From CAWBJP01 sp963789165 (GTDB lineage: Bacteria; Actinomycetota; Acidimicrobiia; IMCC26256; BP-133), in assembly GCA_963789165.1 (NCBI GenBank), contig CAWBJP010000003.1, positions 248,001 to 312,000 of the forward strand: DNA of 64,000 bases, in the 5' to 3' direction. Every line of letters begins with the position of its first letter. Within the stretch, counting starts at the first letter, position 1. Both the position numbers and the translations under genes were made by a program. Of the stretch, positions 43,310-52,257 are shown one piece after another. The notes under the pieces are model-generated. The model was not told where the DNA came from. It made no database searches and saw only the letters and a list, made by a program, of their open reading frames with translations.

Positions 43310-43960
43310 ATGCGCACGGAGGATGGGGCCAAGCGGGTGCGGGCGTTCCTCGGCGGGCGGGCCGTGGCCGACAGCCACCGGCCGAAGCTGGCCTGGGAGG
43401 TGCCCTGGTACCCGTCCTACTGGCTCCCTGAGGGCGACGTGGATCTGGCCGCCATCCCGGAGGCCGCCATCCGGCGCCCGCCGCCGGCCGCCGCGGCGCT
43501 GGCCGGCCACGTCCACCTCGACTGGGGCGCCATGGACGCCTGGTTCGAGGAGGACGAGGAGGTCTACGTCCACCCCCGTGACCCCTACACCCGGGTGGAC
43601 ATCCTGGCCAGCTCGCGCCACGTCGAGGTGGTGGTCGACGGCGTCACGGTGGCCGACAGCCACCGACCCACGATCCTGTTCGAGACGCGCCTGCCGCCCC
43701 GTTGGTACCTGCCGCCGACCCACGTCCGCCTCGACCTGCTCCGCCCGTCGGCCACCACCAGCCAGTGCCCCTACAAGGGCACGGCCGGCTACTGGTCGGT
43801 GGAGGCCGGAGGGCGCCTGCACCCGGACCTGGCCTGGACCTACCGCACCCCGCTCCCCGAGAGCGTCAAGATCGCCGGGCTGGTGTGCTTCTTCAACGAG
43901 AAGGTCGATCTCGTCGTCGACGGCGAGCTCCAGGTCCGCCCCCGCACGAAGTTCAGCTGA
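43310..43960 (+). CDS. Tandem DUF427 protein
   Basis: A 216-residue protein containing two copies of the DUF427 core: GRAVADSHRPKLAWEVPWYPSYW-type at 16-38, and VTVADSHRPTILFETRLPPRWYLP-type at about 110-133, then TTSQCPYKGTAGYWS. The duplicated ADSHRP motif shows the internal repeat. DUF427 proteins are small, cytosolic and of unknown function. Confidence 0.8.
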   Translation: MRTEDGAKRVRAFLGGRAVADSHRPKLAWEVPWYPSYWLPEGDVDLAAIPEAAIRRPPPAAAALAGHVHLDWGAMDAWFEEDEEVYVHPRDPYTRVDILASSRHVEVVVDGVTVADSHRPTILFETRLPPRWYLPPTHVRLDLLRPSATTSQCPYKGTAGYWSVEAGGRLHPDLAWTYRTPLPESVKIAGLVCFFNEKVDLVVDGELQVRPRTKFS

Positions 43961-44013
43961 TTTCAGCTGACTACGGAGGAATACTTCAGCAAGCTAATTA
44001 GTTATCTGAAATA
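43952..44013 (+). promoter_or_regulatory. AT-rich putative operator/promoter region before marR-type gene
   Basis: TTCAGCTGA occurs twice in tandem (43952-43960 and 43962-43970). Beyond it an AT-rich segment has CTAATTAG (43994-44001), a perfect 8-base palindrome, next to GTTATCTGAAATA. This small AT island in a GC-rich genome sits exactly where a MarR dimer site and promoter would be. The first TTCAGCTGA overlaps the DUF427 stop. Confidence 0.5.
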
Positions 44014-44475
44014 ATGACCGCCGTGGCGACCTCCGAGAGCACCGGGACGACCCGGGACACCGCCGAACTGGCGGGACGTCTGCGGCTGGCCGTCACCCGC
44101 CTGGCCCGCCAGATGCGCCAGCAGACCGACACCGGGCTCTCCCCCACCATGCTGGCCACGCTGGCCACCGTCGAATCCGCCGGCCCCCTGACTCTGGGTG
44201 ACCTGGCCGCCCGGGAGAAGGTGGCCCCGCCCACCATCACCCGGGCGGTGACCGCCCTGGAGGCGGACGGCCTGGTCATCCGCCGGATCGACCCGACAGA
44301 CCGCCGGGTGGCTCGGGTGGAGGTGACCGCCGCTGGCCGGCGCCTGCTGGAACGGGCCCGCACGCTCAAGAACGCCTGGCTGGCCCGCCGCCTGCGAGGC
44401 GCCGCCCCCGAGGACCTGGAGCGCCTGGCCGAGGCCGTCGCCGCCCTCGAACGCCTGGCCGGCAACCCCGAGTGA
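44014..44475 (+). CDS. MarR-family transcriptional regulator
   Basis: A 153-residue winged-helix MarR protein: DLAAREKVAPPTITRAVTALEADGLV is the recognition region and RIDPTDRRVARVEVTAAG the wing. It overlaps the MFS exporter start by 4 bases and so is co-transcribed with it, the standard arrangement of a drug-responsive repressor and its efflux pump. Confidence 0.85.
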   Translation: MTAVATSESTGTTRDTAELAGRLRLAVTRLARQMRQQTDTGLSPTMLATLATVESAGPLTLGDLAAREKVAPPTITRAVTALEADGLVIRRIDPTDRRVARVEVTAAGRRLLERARTLKNAWLARRLRGAAPEDLERLAEAVAALERLAGNPE

Positions 44476-45748
44476 CCCGGCTGCGACTGGCCACCGCCGA
44501 GACGTTCCGGTCGTTGCGGGTGCGGAACTTCAGGCTCTTCTTTCTGGGGCAGGGCGTGTCCATGGTGGGCACCTGGATGCAGTCGGTGGCCCTGGTTTGG
44601 CTGGTGCTCGACCGCACCGGGAGCGGGGTGGCGCTGGGGGTCACCACCGCCCTCCAGTTCGCGCCCATCCTGCTGTTGGGTTCCTTCACCGGCCTGGTGG
44701 CCGACCGCCTCGACAAGCGCCGGCTCTTCCTCTTCACCCAGGCCGCGGCCGGCGTCCAGGCCGCGGCCATGGCTGTGCTCGTGCTCACCGGCACCGAGAC
44801 CCTCCCCCTCATCTACGCCCTGACGCTGGTCTTCGGCGTGGTCACCGCCCTCGACCAACCGGTCCGGCGGGCCCTGGTGGTGGAACTGGTCGACGAGGCC
44901 CATGTTCCCAACGCCGTCGGTCTCAACAGTGCCCTCATGACCGGATCCCGCATCCTGGGCCCGGCGGTGGCCGGCGTGCTCATCGCCGGAGCCGGCGTGG
45001 GCTGGTGCTTCGCCGTCAACGCGGCCAGCTACGTGGCTGTCCTGACCGCTCTCGCGCGATGGACCGCCTCCCCCTCGATGGCCGGGCTCCGGTCGTCACC
45101 CGGTCCCGGGGCCAGGTGCGGGAAGGGTTCGTCTACGCCTGGCGCACTCCGGAGGTGCGCCTCGCCATCCTCCTCGTGGCTGTGGTGAGCACCTTCGGGT
45201 TCAACTTCCCCGTCCTCCTGCCCCTGCTCGCCGACCGGACCCTCCACGGCGGCGCCTCGACGTTCTCGCTGCTCTATTCCGTCATGAGCGTGGGCTCCCT
45301 CACCGGCGCCCTGGTGGTGGCCCGGCGACGCCGGATCGGCGGGCGGTGGCTGGCCTGGGCCGCCCTCGCCTACGGCGGAGCCCTCGCCCTGCTAGCCGCC
45401 GCCCCCACTCTCCCCCTGGCCGTGGCCGCCACCGTGCCCGTCGGTCTCACCGCCGTCCTGCTGCTCTCGGGGGCGAATTCCTCCATCCAGCTGTCCGCCG
45501 CGCCGGCCATGCGGGGGCGGGTCAACGCCCTCTTCGCCATGGTGTTCCTGGGCAGCACGCCGCTGGGCGGGCCGCTGGCGGGCTGGGTGGCCGAGCACTT
45601 CGGCGCCCGGGCCGGACTCCTGCTCGGCGCCGTGGCCGCCGCGGGTGCAGGCGGCGCCGCCCTGGCCTGGCGGCGGCGGTCGCTCCGTTCCGGAACCATC
45701 GCCCAGGATCCGGTGCCTGAAGCGGCCGAGGTGGCCTCCGCCGCCTGA
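44472..45748 (+). CDS. MFS efflux transporter (DHA3/EntS-like), frameshifted
   Basis: About 425 residues and 12 helices in two frames. The first carries FRLFFLGQGVSMVGTWMQSVALVWLV and the A-motif LVADRLDKRR (near residue 80). The second continues REGFVYAWRTPEVRLAILLV to the end. One missing base near 45055 explains the break. Regulated by the adjacent MarR protein. A drug or siderophore is the likely cargo. Confidence 0.75.
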
Positions 45749-45878
45749 TCCCCTGACACGTCATCCCTGATCCCCTGACAAAGGCCCTCATACCGGGCGA
45801 TAATTGCCTGCAGGCGTTCGTCGTGGAACGCTAACGAACTACAGCTGGTTCGGTGGCTGGGGAAAGAGGGGGCGGGAG

Positions 45879-46655
45879 ATGGCTCGGGCGCGGCGGTGGG
45901 CAGCGGTTTCCGGACTGGTGGTGGCGATGACGGCCGGATTCACGGCCATGGTGGGGGCCCAGACCGTTCCCGACCTCGATCTCGGCCAGGCGCCCAAGGA
46001 TCTGTGCCGCACCGTTTTCGCGGCTGGCGCCTTCGAGGGCTTCCTCCCCGAGGCTGAGGTGGCGGCGGGCGAGCCGATCAGCGTGGCCGTGGAGTGGCAG
46101 CCGAGCAACGTCACCGCCGAGAAGGTGGACCTCCTCGGCTGCATGAGTGTCGACGGCCAGCCCGCCGACGGCGTCGCCACCCTCGGTCGCCAGGTCGCCA
46201 ACGACGGGGAGCACCACCTCTCGTTCCTCCTGCCTGACGACGTCGGCCTCGGGGCGAAGGTGTGCGAGCGCTCGGCGGTGATCGGACCCGAGGCCGACAT
46301 CACCCGCACGCCCGCCACCTGCTTCGCCGTGGCCTCGGCCAAGGACGGGCTGCCGGCGGCGCCGCCGGCGCGCCAGGAGGCCGCCGCGAGTCCGGCCAAG
46401 CCGGCCCCCGCGGAGTCCAAGGCCGCCCCCGCCGCCCCGGAAGTCAAGCCCGAGGCCGGACCGGCAGTTCCCGTCGTGGCCGGCGCCACCGAGGAGAAGG
46501 CTTCGGCGGCTGCTCCCGACACCCTGGCCCGCACCGGGTCCGGCTCCCGGCCTCTGGGGGCGCTGGCCGGGCTGGTCATCGTCCTCGGCGGTCTCGCCGT
46601 GGCCGTGGGCGGACCTCGGGTGGCGGCCAACCGGGCCGGCCGGCCCCGCCAGTAG
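45879..46655 (+). CDS. Secreted LAXTG cell-wall-anchored protein
   Basis: A 258-residue protein with a signal peptide (VSGLVVAMTAGFTAMVGAQ), a beta-rich domain with four cysteines, an Ala/Pro/Lys-rich wall-spanning stretch (about 155-220), and a C-terminal sorting signal: LARTG at about 217-221, a hydrophobic helix, and a basic end (NRAGRPRQ). LAXTG is the class E sortase signal of actinobacteria. The protein should be linked to peptidoglycan. No sortase gene is in the window. Confidence 0.72.
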   Translation: MARARRWAAVSGLVVAMTAGFTAMVGAQTVPDLDLGQAPKDLCRTVFAAGAFEGFLPEAEVAAGEPISVAVEWQPSNVTAEKVDLLGCMSVDGQPADGVATLGRQVANDGEHHLSFLLPDDVGLGAKVCERSAVIGPEADITRTPATCFAVASAKDGLPAAPPARQEAAASPAKPAPAESKAAPAAPEVKPEAGPAVPVVAGATEEKASAAAPDTLARTGSGSRPLGALAGLVIVLGGLAVAVGGPRVAANRAGRPRQ

Positions 46656-46704
46656 CCGGCTGAGCTGGCTGCTGAAAAAAGGTTTTAGAGGGCAGTGACA
46701 GGGT

Positions 46705-47400
46705 TCAGCCGGTGGCCGACAGCGGCGCCCGGGAGGTGGGATTCTGTCGCCCCTCGAGCCGGGCGAGGATGACCCAGAGCCGGTCCGCCACCCGGGCCAG
46801 GACGGCGAGTTGGGCCTGTTCCCGGGCCCGGAAGGTGTTCCCCGTCCGGCCCACCAGGACGACCAGACCGGGGACGGCCAGGGTGGCCGAGGCCAGGTGT
46901 CCGGGTCCTGAGGCGGCCATGACCACGTCGGCGTGCAGCACACCGGCGGCCAGGGCGACGAGGCGGTCCTCGGGGGGAGGCGCCCCCCAGGTCTCCGCCA
47001 CCCGTTCGCTGTCCATCACCGCCACCCAGTCGGCCAGGAGCGCCCGGCCCACGTAGGTGGCCAGGGTGGCGCACAGGTGTGAGGCGTCGGGCGCCTCGCA
47101 CAGCAGCACGGCGGCGGCGAGGGCGTCGAGCCGGGGGTCGGGGAAATGCTCGACCACCCGGGCCTCCTCGACCCAGGCACCGTCGACCTCCTCCACCTCC
47201 CGGATGAGCAGGGGCAGCACGGCGGGCGAGGGCAGGATGACGCCGAACTCGTCGATGACCTGCCCGTCACTGCGCTCGAGGACGTCGATGCCGAGGATGT
47301 CACCGCGCACCGCCCCGATGCGCGACGCCACCGCCCCCAGGGCGCCGGGCCGGTCGGGCAGCCAGACACGGAGCAGGACGGACACGCCATCCGGCACCAC
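46705..47400 (-). CDS. ACT domain plus GAF-like domain regulatory protein
   Basis: A 231-residue protein. Residues 5-80 form an ACT ligand-binding domain (LLRVWLPDRPGALGAVASRIG, GDILGIDVLE). The rest resembles a GAF-type sensor fold (LCATLATYVGRALLADWVAVMD and LAVPGLVVLVGRTGNTFRAREQAQLAVLARVADRL). There is no DNA-binding or kinase domain, so it may be a stand-alone amino-acid or redox sensor. The start (GTG 47400, 47397 or 47385) is uncertain. Confidence 0.62.
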   Translation of the reverse strand: MVPDGVSVLLRVWLPDRPGALGAVASRIGAVRGDILGIDVLERSDGQVIDEFGVILPSPAVLPLLIREVEEVDGAWVEEARVVEHFPDPRLDALAAAVLLCEAPDASHLCATLATYVGRALLADWVAVMDSERVAETWGAPPPEDRLVALAAGVLHADVVMAASGPGHLASATLAVPGLVVLVGRTGNTFRAREQAQLAVLARVADRLWVILARLEGRQNPTSRAPLSATG

Positions 47401-47527
47401 GGGTCCTGTCCCCGGCAGCACCAGTCTCGCCTCCTCGCTCGCCCGTCCTGGCGAAGGTAGGGACGTTGTGTTGCCGGAAAGTGTCCGATCCGTGAAGGCC
47501 CGGAGAAAGAAGCGTCGTGTCCGTGTT

Positions 47528-48070
47528 TCAGGACGGCGACGTCCGGATGGTTGAGCCGGGTTCATCGGCGGGCGCCAGCATCCAGCCCCGCTGGCGGACG
47601 GTGGTGACGACCAGCCCCAGGGGTGCCAACCGGCGCCGGAGGCGATGGATCCGGACGTCGAGCTTGCCCCGGCTGGGCGCCTCCCCGGGCCAGCCCGCCC
47701 GCATAAGGCTGGCGCCGCCCACCACCCGCCCGAACCGGCCGAGCAACGCTTCGGCCAGCCGGGCCTCGACCGGGGGCAGGTAGACCTGGCGGGTACCGAA
47801 GCGGAGGAATCCTTCCTCGTCCAGCTCGGGCACGACCTGGCGGTGACAACTGACCCGGAGCCGGAGGGCCTCGAGCCGGGCATGCATCTCGGCTTCGTCC
47901 ACGGGCGCGCGGACCCAGTCCTCCAGGCAGTCGAGGAGGGGGGGCGGAGAGGTGCCCTGGTCCAGTACCAGCAGGCGGGGGCTGCCCTCGGCGGCCAGGG
48001 CGACCCGCCGGGCCGCTTCGGCCGGCCAGGGAACCACGGCCAGGCTGTTCCCGCCATCCGCGAGAGGCAT
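47528..48070 (-). CDS. Orphan OmpR/PhoB-type winged-helix regulator with degenerate receiver
   Basis: A 180-residue protein from ATG 48070. The C-terminal 90 residues are an OmpR-type winged helix (VPELDEEGFLRFGTRQVYLPPVEARLAEALLGRF, then DVRIHRLRRRLAPLGLVVTTVRQRGW). The N-terminal 90 residues look like a shortened receiver domain but lack a clear phospho-acceptor aspartate in context. It is divergent from the copper module across 296 bases and could regulate it. Confidence 0.68.
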   Translation of the reverse strand: MPLADGGNSLAVVPWPAEAARRVALAAEGSPRLLVLDQGTSPPPLLDCLEDWVRAPVDEAEMHARLEALRLRVSCHRQVVPELDEEGFLRFGTRQVYLPPVEARLAEALLGRFGRVVGGASLMRAGWPGEAPSRGKLDVRIHRLRRRLAPLGLVVTTVRQRGWMLAPADEPGSTIRTSPS

Positions 48071-48177
48071 AACGGCGACGTTAGAAGGACAAGGTTGCCG
48101 GTGGTTTCGGGCCGGATTTCGGGAGCGAGTCGGCTTCCTTCTAGAACCTTTCTGAAGGGCAGCCCGCGCCGCCAACG

Positions 48178-48197
48178 CGCGAAAGAAACGCTTCGCG
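48178..48197. promoter_or_regulatory. Inverted repeat in the intergenic region before the copper module
   Basis: CGCGAA (48178-48183), 8 bases, TTCGCG (48192-48197) forms a 6-bp inverted repeat. Upstream, CTTCCTTCTAGAACC and TTTCTGAAGG at about 48134-48157 show an imperfect direct pairing. Either could be a regulator site between the winged-helix gene and the copper genes. This is weak, positional evidence only. Confidence 0.3.
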
Positions 48198-48309
48198 AGC
48201 GTGACATTTCTCCACAAAGGTGCAGTAACCACCCCCCCTTAGCGTCCCCGATGGGTTGCACGCCGGTGAACGAGGAGGGTGCCTCCCGGGCCGTACACAC
48301 ATCGCACTC

Positions 48310-48331
48310 CGGGGTCACGCCGTACCCCGGG
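48310..48331 (+). repeat. GC-rich interspersed repeat, diverged copy F upstream of copper module
   Basis: CGGGGTCACGCCGTACCCCG followed by GG matches the consensus at 20 of 22 positions. It lies 35 bases before the start of the cupredoxin/propeller gene, inside its leader. Confidence 0.5.
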
Positions 48332-48366
48332 CCCACTCGATGGAGCAGCGCTCCAGGAGGAGCAGC

Positions 48367-50443
48367 ATGAGACCCAGAGTCATTGCCCGTGCGGGCCCCC
48401 GACGATCTGCCCGACCTGCCCGACAATCTGCCCGGACATGGTTGATGCAGGCGGCGGTCGCAGTTCCCGCGGTCTTCCTCGTTGCCGCCTTGGCTGGTGG
48501 TGCGGGCGCCCAATCGGGCCCTGCCAAGCTCCAGCCGCCGAAGGTGGCGGAGGGCACCAACAAGGTCGCCATCCCGAATTTCGACGCCAAGACCTGGAAG
48601 CCGACGGCGGAGATGCCGCTGCCGGCCCTCCAGTCGCCCATCACCTTTCACCTGAGCGACGAACCTTCCTATTGGTACGACACCGGGCTGACGGAACTGG
48701 AGCCGATTCTCCACAGCCGGTCGGTGGCGGCTGGTTCGGGACCCACCACCATCAAGTTCGACATCGGCGAGCCCTTCACGTCCGAGAACCACACCGTGTC
48801 CAGCATCATCTGGCCGGAAGGGGCCAAGGGGATGCCCTTCGTCCAGCAGGGCGCCCAACAGGGTGAACTGTCGGTCGACCTGTCCACCCCGGGCCTCTAC
48901 GCCTTCCAGTGCCGGGTGCACCCGTACATGCTGGGCGCAGTGGCCATCGACGATCCGGCCACGACCGGCGCCGACATCGGCCAGAACCTCCGGTGGATCG
49001 ACGGCACGATCATGCCCAGCTTCTCCGACGAGATCCTGAAGATCGTCCGGTCATTCTTCATCGTGACCGAGCCGGCCAACTACCAGCACTACGGCACCGA
49101 AGACACCCAGTGGGACCCGAGCTACCCGGCGGCGCCGCTGCTCTTCGGCAACCCGGACGGCACACCCCACCTGATTCCTGACCTGGACGCCTTCTACCAG
49201 GAGATGTTCAAGGAGCCGATCACCCTCAAGGCACCCGTCAAGCCGACGGAGCCCGGCATCGGTGAGGCCTACGTGGGCACCCAGTGGGAGAAGTCGGCGG
49301 GCAAGACCAAGCCCGGGGCCATCACCGCCTTCGACACCGAGACATGGGAGATGAGCAAGAAGTTCGCCCTGCCCTCGGTGAACCTCAACAACCCGCACAA
49401 CTTCTGGAGCGACAAGGACGGCAAGTTCCTCTACGCCAACAACTGGTTCTCCAACAAGCTGACCACCATCGACCGGGACTCAGGGGCGGTGCTCCACAAC
49501 CTCGAGGTCGGGCCCTCGCCGTCCCACGTCATGACCAGGCCAGGCAACGACAACCTCATCATTCCGAACAACGGTGGGAACCGGATCGTGGAGGTCGCCC
49601 CCGGCGGCACCGAAGTGATCAAGTCGTACCTGACCCAGAAGCCGGGTGAGAGCCCCGCTCTCCCCCACGCCCACTGGATCAGCTACGACGGCAAGCTGCG
49701 TGGTCACTCCGAACTCCAACGAGACCATGGCCTCGATCTTCGATCTGGACGTCCCGTCCATGGTCAAGCCGGAGTCGGGCGGGTTCCCGGTCGCCACGTC
49801 GATGACCAACGACGGGAAGCGGTCCTACGTCTCCAACCTGCTCGACCACACGGTCACCTGTATCTCGAATACCGCTGAGGCGGCCTGTCCGCAGGAGGAC
49901 GGGAGCATGGTGCCCACCATGAAGATCGACCTGCGGAAGAACTACGACAAGGTGACGGGTGAATCGACCGGGCCCTTCGCCCTGTCGCCGATCCAGACGC
50001 CGGTGAGCCCCGACGACAGCTACATGCTCGGCGTCGGCACCTTCACCTCGAACATCACCGTGTTCGACATGAAGACCAACAAGCTGGTCAAGACGCTGCC
50101 GTGCGGCCCCGGCTGCCACGGCATCAACTTCGGCCTGAAGAAGGGAGGCGGCTGGTACGGCTACGTGTCGGTCAAGTTCGCCAACAAGTTCATCGTCGTC
50201 GACGGTGACCCCAACGGTGACGGGAATCCCGAAGACGCCAAGATCGCCGGCGAGGTGCTCACCGACGTGATCCCGGCCAGTGCCAAGTCTGACGACACAA
50301 TCACCGCCAACTTCGGCCAGGGCGGGAACGGCGTGTTCGCCTACCCCATTCCCTACAACGGCTGGGTGCAGGAGATGCCCGAACCGTGGCAGTCCATGAT
50401 GACCTGCAAGCAGCGGGCGCCCATCAGCGCCGCTCTCTGCTAG
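48367..50443 (+). CDS. Secreted cupredoxin plus beta-propeller protein, frameshifted
   Basis: About 690 residues in two frames, starting at ATG 48367 with GGAGGAG upstream. A signal peptide (residues 26-49) leads to a cupredoxin-like domain with apparent type-1 copper ligands His142 (ENHTV), Cys182, His185 and Met188 (FQCRVHPYM). A seven-bladed-type propeller follows (motifs such as AITAFDTETWEMSKKF, LYANNWFSNKLTTIDRD, ITVFDMKTNKLVKTL). One surplus base near 49703 joins the frames. It probably shuttles or stores electrons/copper outside the membrane beside the other copper genes. Confidence 0.72.
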
Positions 50444-50463
50444 CGGGGCAGTCCCCTCTGGGC

Positions 50464-50494
50464 GGCGGGTCGGGGCTGTGCTCCCCGACCCGCC
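50464..50494. terminator. Strong GC stem-loop after the cupredoxin/propeller gene
   Basis: GGCGGGTCGGGG pairs perfectly with CCCCGACCCGCC through 12 bp around a 7-base loop. There is no T run, so it may attenuate or stabilise mRNA between this gene and copCD, not simply terminate. Confidence 0.5.
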
Positions 50495-50581
50495 GTCATC
50501 CCCTGTCGCAGGTCGCTCGCACCCCCTTCCTCAACAAGGGAAGGTCGCACCATCGAGCCGCGTCATCAAGAAGAGAGGACC

Positions 50582-52234
50582 ATGTTCCGTCGCACCTCCC
50601 TGCGTCTGCTGGCTGTCGCGGTCCTGGCCGTGGGCGCGCTGGTCGGCGGCGCCGGTCCCGCCTTCGCCCACGCCGACCTGGTGAGCACCGAACCCCGCTA
50701 CGGGGCCGCCCTGGCACCGGGCGCCGACCGGGCGTTGCTCCGCTTCAACTACCCGGTCGAGGTGGCTGGCGCCATCCTGAAGCTCGAGCGTTCGGCCATG
50801 TCGGGGACATTGGCAGTCGGGAAGCCGGCGCATACGTCCCCGGACCACAAGGAGGTGTCGGTTCCCCTCAAGCGCCTGAGCGCGGGGCGCTACGTCCTCA
50901 GCTGGTTCCTGTTCGGCAACGACGGCGACGTGATGGGCGGAGAGCTGGCCTTCCAAGTGTCTGCCGGCCCCGGCGCGGCCACCGCCGGCTCCGGTCAGGC
51001 CGCCGCCGCCACCGGCCAGGTCATCGCCGGCGCCGGGTCGGTTGCCGCCGCGGGCTCCACGGCGGACGGCCTGCGTTCCTCTACGCCGCTGGGCACCGCC
51101 CAGGACACGGCCCGGCTGTTGAGCTTCCTGGCGCTGGCTGTTCTTTTGGGGGGGTTGACGTTCGTGGCCGTCCTGTGGCGGGCCGGCGCCGGGCTGCGGC
51201 CCACCCGGATGCTGCTGTGGGGTTCGCTGACGGTCGCTTTCATTGCGAATGTGGCTTCGCTCGGGCTGAAGGGCGCCGCTGTGCAGGGCCGCTCGGCGCT
51301 GGCCGCCCTCTCCCCCTCCGCCCTCACCGCTCTCGACGGCACCCACATCGGCCGGGTGCTGGTCCTGCGACTGGGATTCCTGCTGCTGGCCGTTCCGGTG
51401 GTGGCCTACCTCACCCTGGCCCCGGAACGGGCCGTCCGGTCACACCGTTTCGTACTGGGCGGCGCCGGCGCCGGCCTGGGTGCCCTCGCCACCCACGGCA
51501 TGTTGAGCCACGCCTTCTCCCGCGGCCTCCTGGCTTCGGCCGTCGGTGTGATCCACGTTGGGGCGGTGGCGGTCTGGCTCGGCGGGCTGACCGTGCTAGC
51601 GGTCGTGGTTCTCCCCCGCCGGCGGGCCGAGGAGCTCTCCCTCCTCGTGCCCCGCTGGTCGCGGCTGGCCTTCGCCTCGATGGCCACTGCGGTGGCCGCC
51701 GGTCCCGTGTTGCTCATTCTGATCTCGCCCCGCTGGACGGCCCTGCCCACCAGCGCCTACGGCCGGTTCCTGCTGCTCAAGATGGTCGGCGTGACCGTCC
51801 TCCTCTTGGCGGCCTACCGCGCGCGGGACTTCGCCCGGCAGCGCCTCCCCAGACTGCTGGACCTCTTGCCCGACGTCGATCTTGTCCGCGTGAAAGCGCC
51901 GGTTGACGCGTTGCGCCGGCAAGAGGCGCCTGTCCGCGTGGAGTCGCCCGCCCGTGTGGAGTCGCCGGTGGGGGCGCGGGTCCCCGTGGCGGTCGGAGTT
52001 GGTAGGAGCCCCGGCTCGTCGCCCGCTGATGGAAGCCCGGCCTCGTCGTCCCCGCTGCTTGAGACGTTGGACTTCGAGCCCGAGTTGGAGATCGAGGTCC
52101 CATCGTCCTCCACCACCACGGTGGAGCCCGCCGCCCTGCGGCCCTTCGTGAACGCGGTCGCCCTCGAGCTCACCATCGCCGCATCCATCCTCGCCACTAC
52201 CGCCATCCTCGTCGGCCGGCCTCCGCCGGTCTGA
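50582..52234 (+). CDS. CopC-CopD fusion copper protein
   Basis: A 550-residue protein with signal peptide. Cleavage after FA would expose His30 as the N-terminal residue, the classic CopC copper ligand (HADLVSTEPRYGAAL). The CopC beta-barrel ends near residue 125. Here the second ligand motif, normally D-G-H, reads NDGDVMGG, so the histidine is replaced by aspartate. A CopD membrane domain with about eight helices (about 170-420), an acidic linker, and a final helix follow. CopC/CopD traffic copper across the membrane. Confidence 0.8.
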   Translation: MFRRTSLRLLAVAVLAVGALVGGAGPAFAHADLVSTEPRYGAALAPGADRALLRFNYPVEVAGAILKLERSAMSGTLAVGKPAHTSPDHKEVSVPLKRLSAGRYVLSWFLFGNDGDVMGGELAFQVSAGPGAATAGSGQAAAATGQVIAGAGSVAAAGSTADGLRSSTPLGTAQDTARLLSFLALAVLLGGLTFVAVLWRAGAGLRPTRMLLWGSLTVAFIANVASLGLKGAAVQGRSALAALSPSALTALDGTHIGRVLVLRLGFLLLAVPVVAYLTLAPERAVRSHRFVLGGAGAGLGALATHGMLSHAFSRGLLASAVGVIHVGAVAVWLGGLTVLAVVVLPRRRAEELSLLVPRWSRLAFASMATAVAAGPVLLILISPRWTALPTSAYGRFLLLKMVGVTVLLLAAYRARDFARQRLPRLLDLLPDVDLVRVKAPVDALRRQEAPVRVESPARVESPVGARVPVAVGVGRSPGSSPADGSPASSSPLLETLDFEPELEIEVPSSSTTTVEPAALRPFVNAVALELTIAASILATTAILVGRPPPV

Positions 52235-52257
52235 TCGCACCCCTGGGAGAACGAGAC

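Noticed and set aside
47401..48921. Long in-frame extension upstream of the ACT-domain gene
   Set aside because: It overlaps the winged-helix gene and the start of the copper module on the other strand and has low-complexity composition. GTG 47400 fits the ACT domain.
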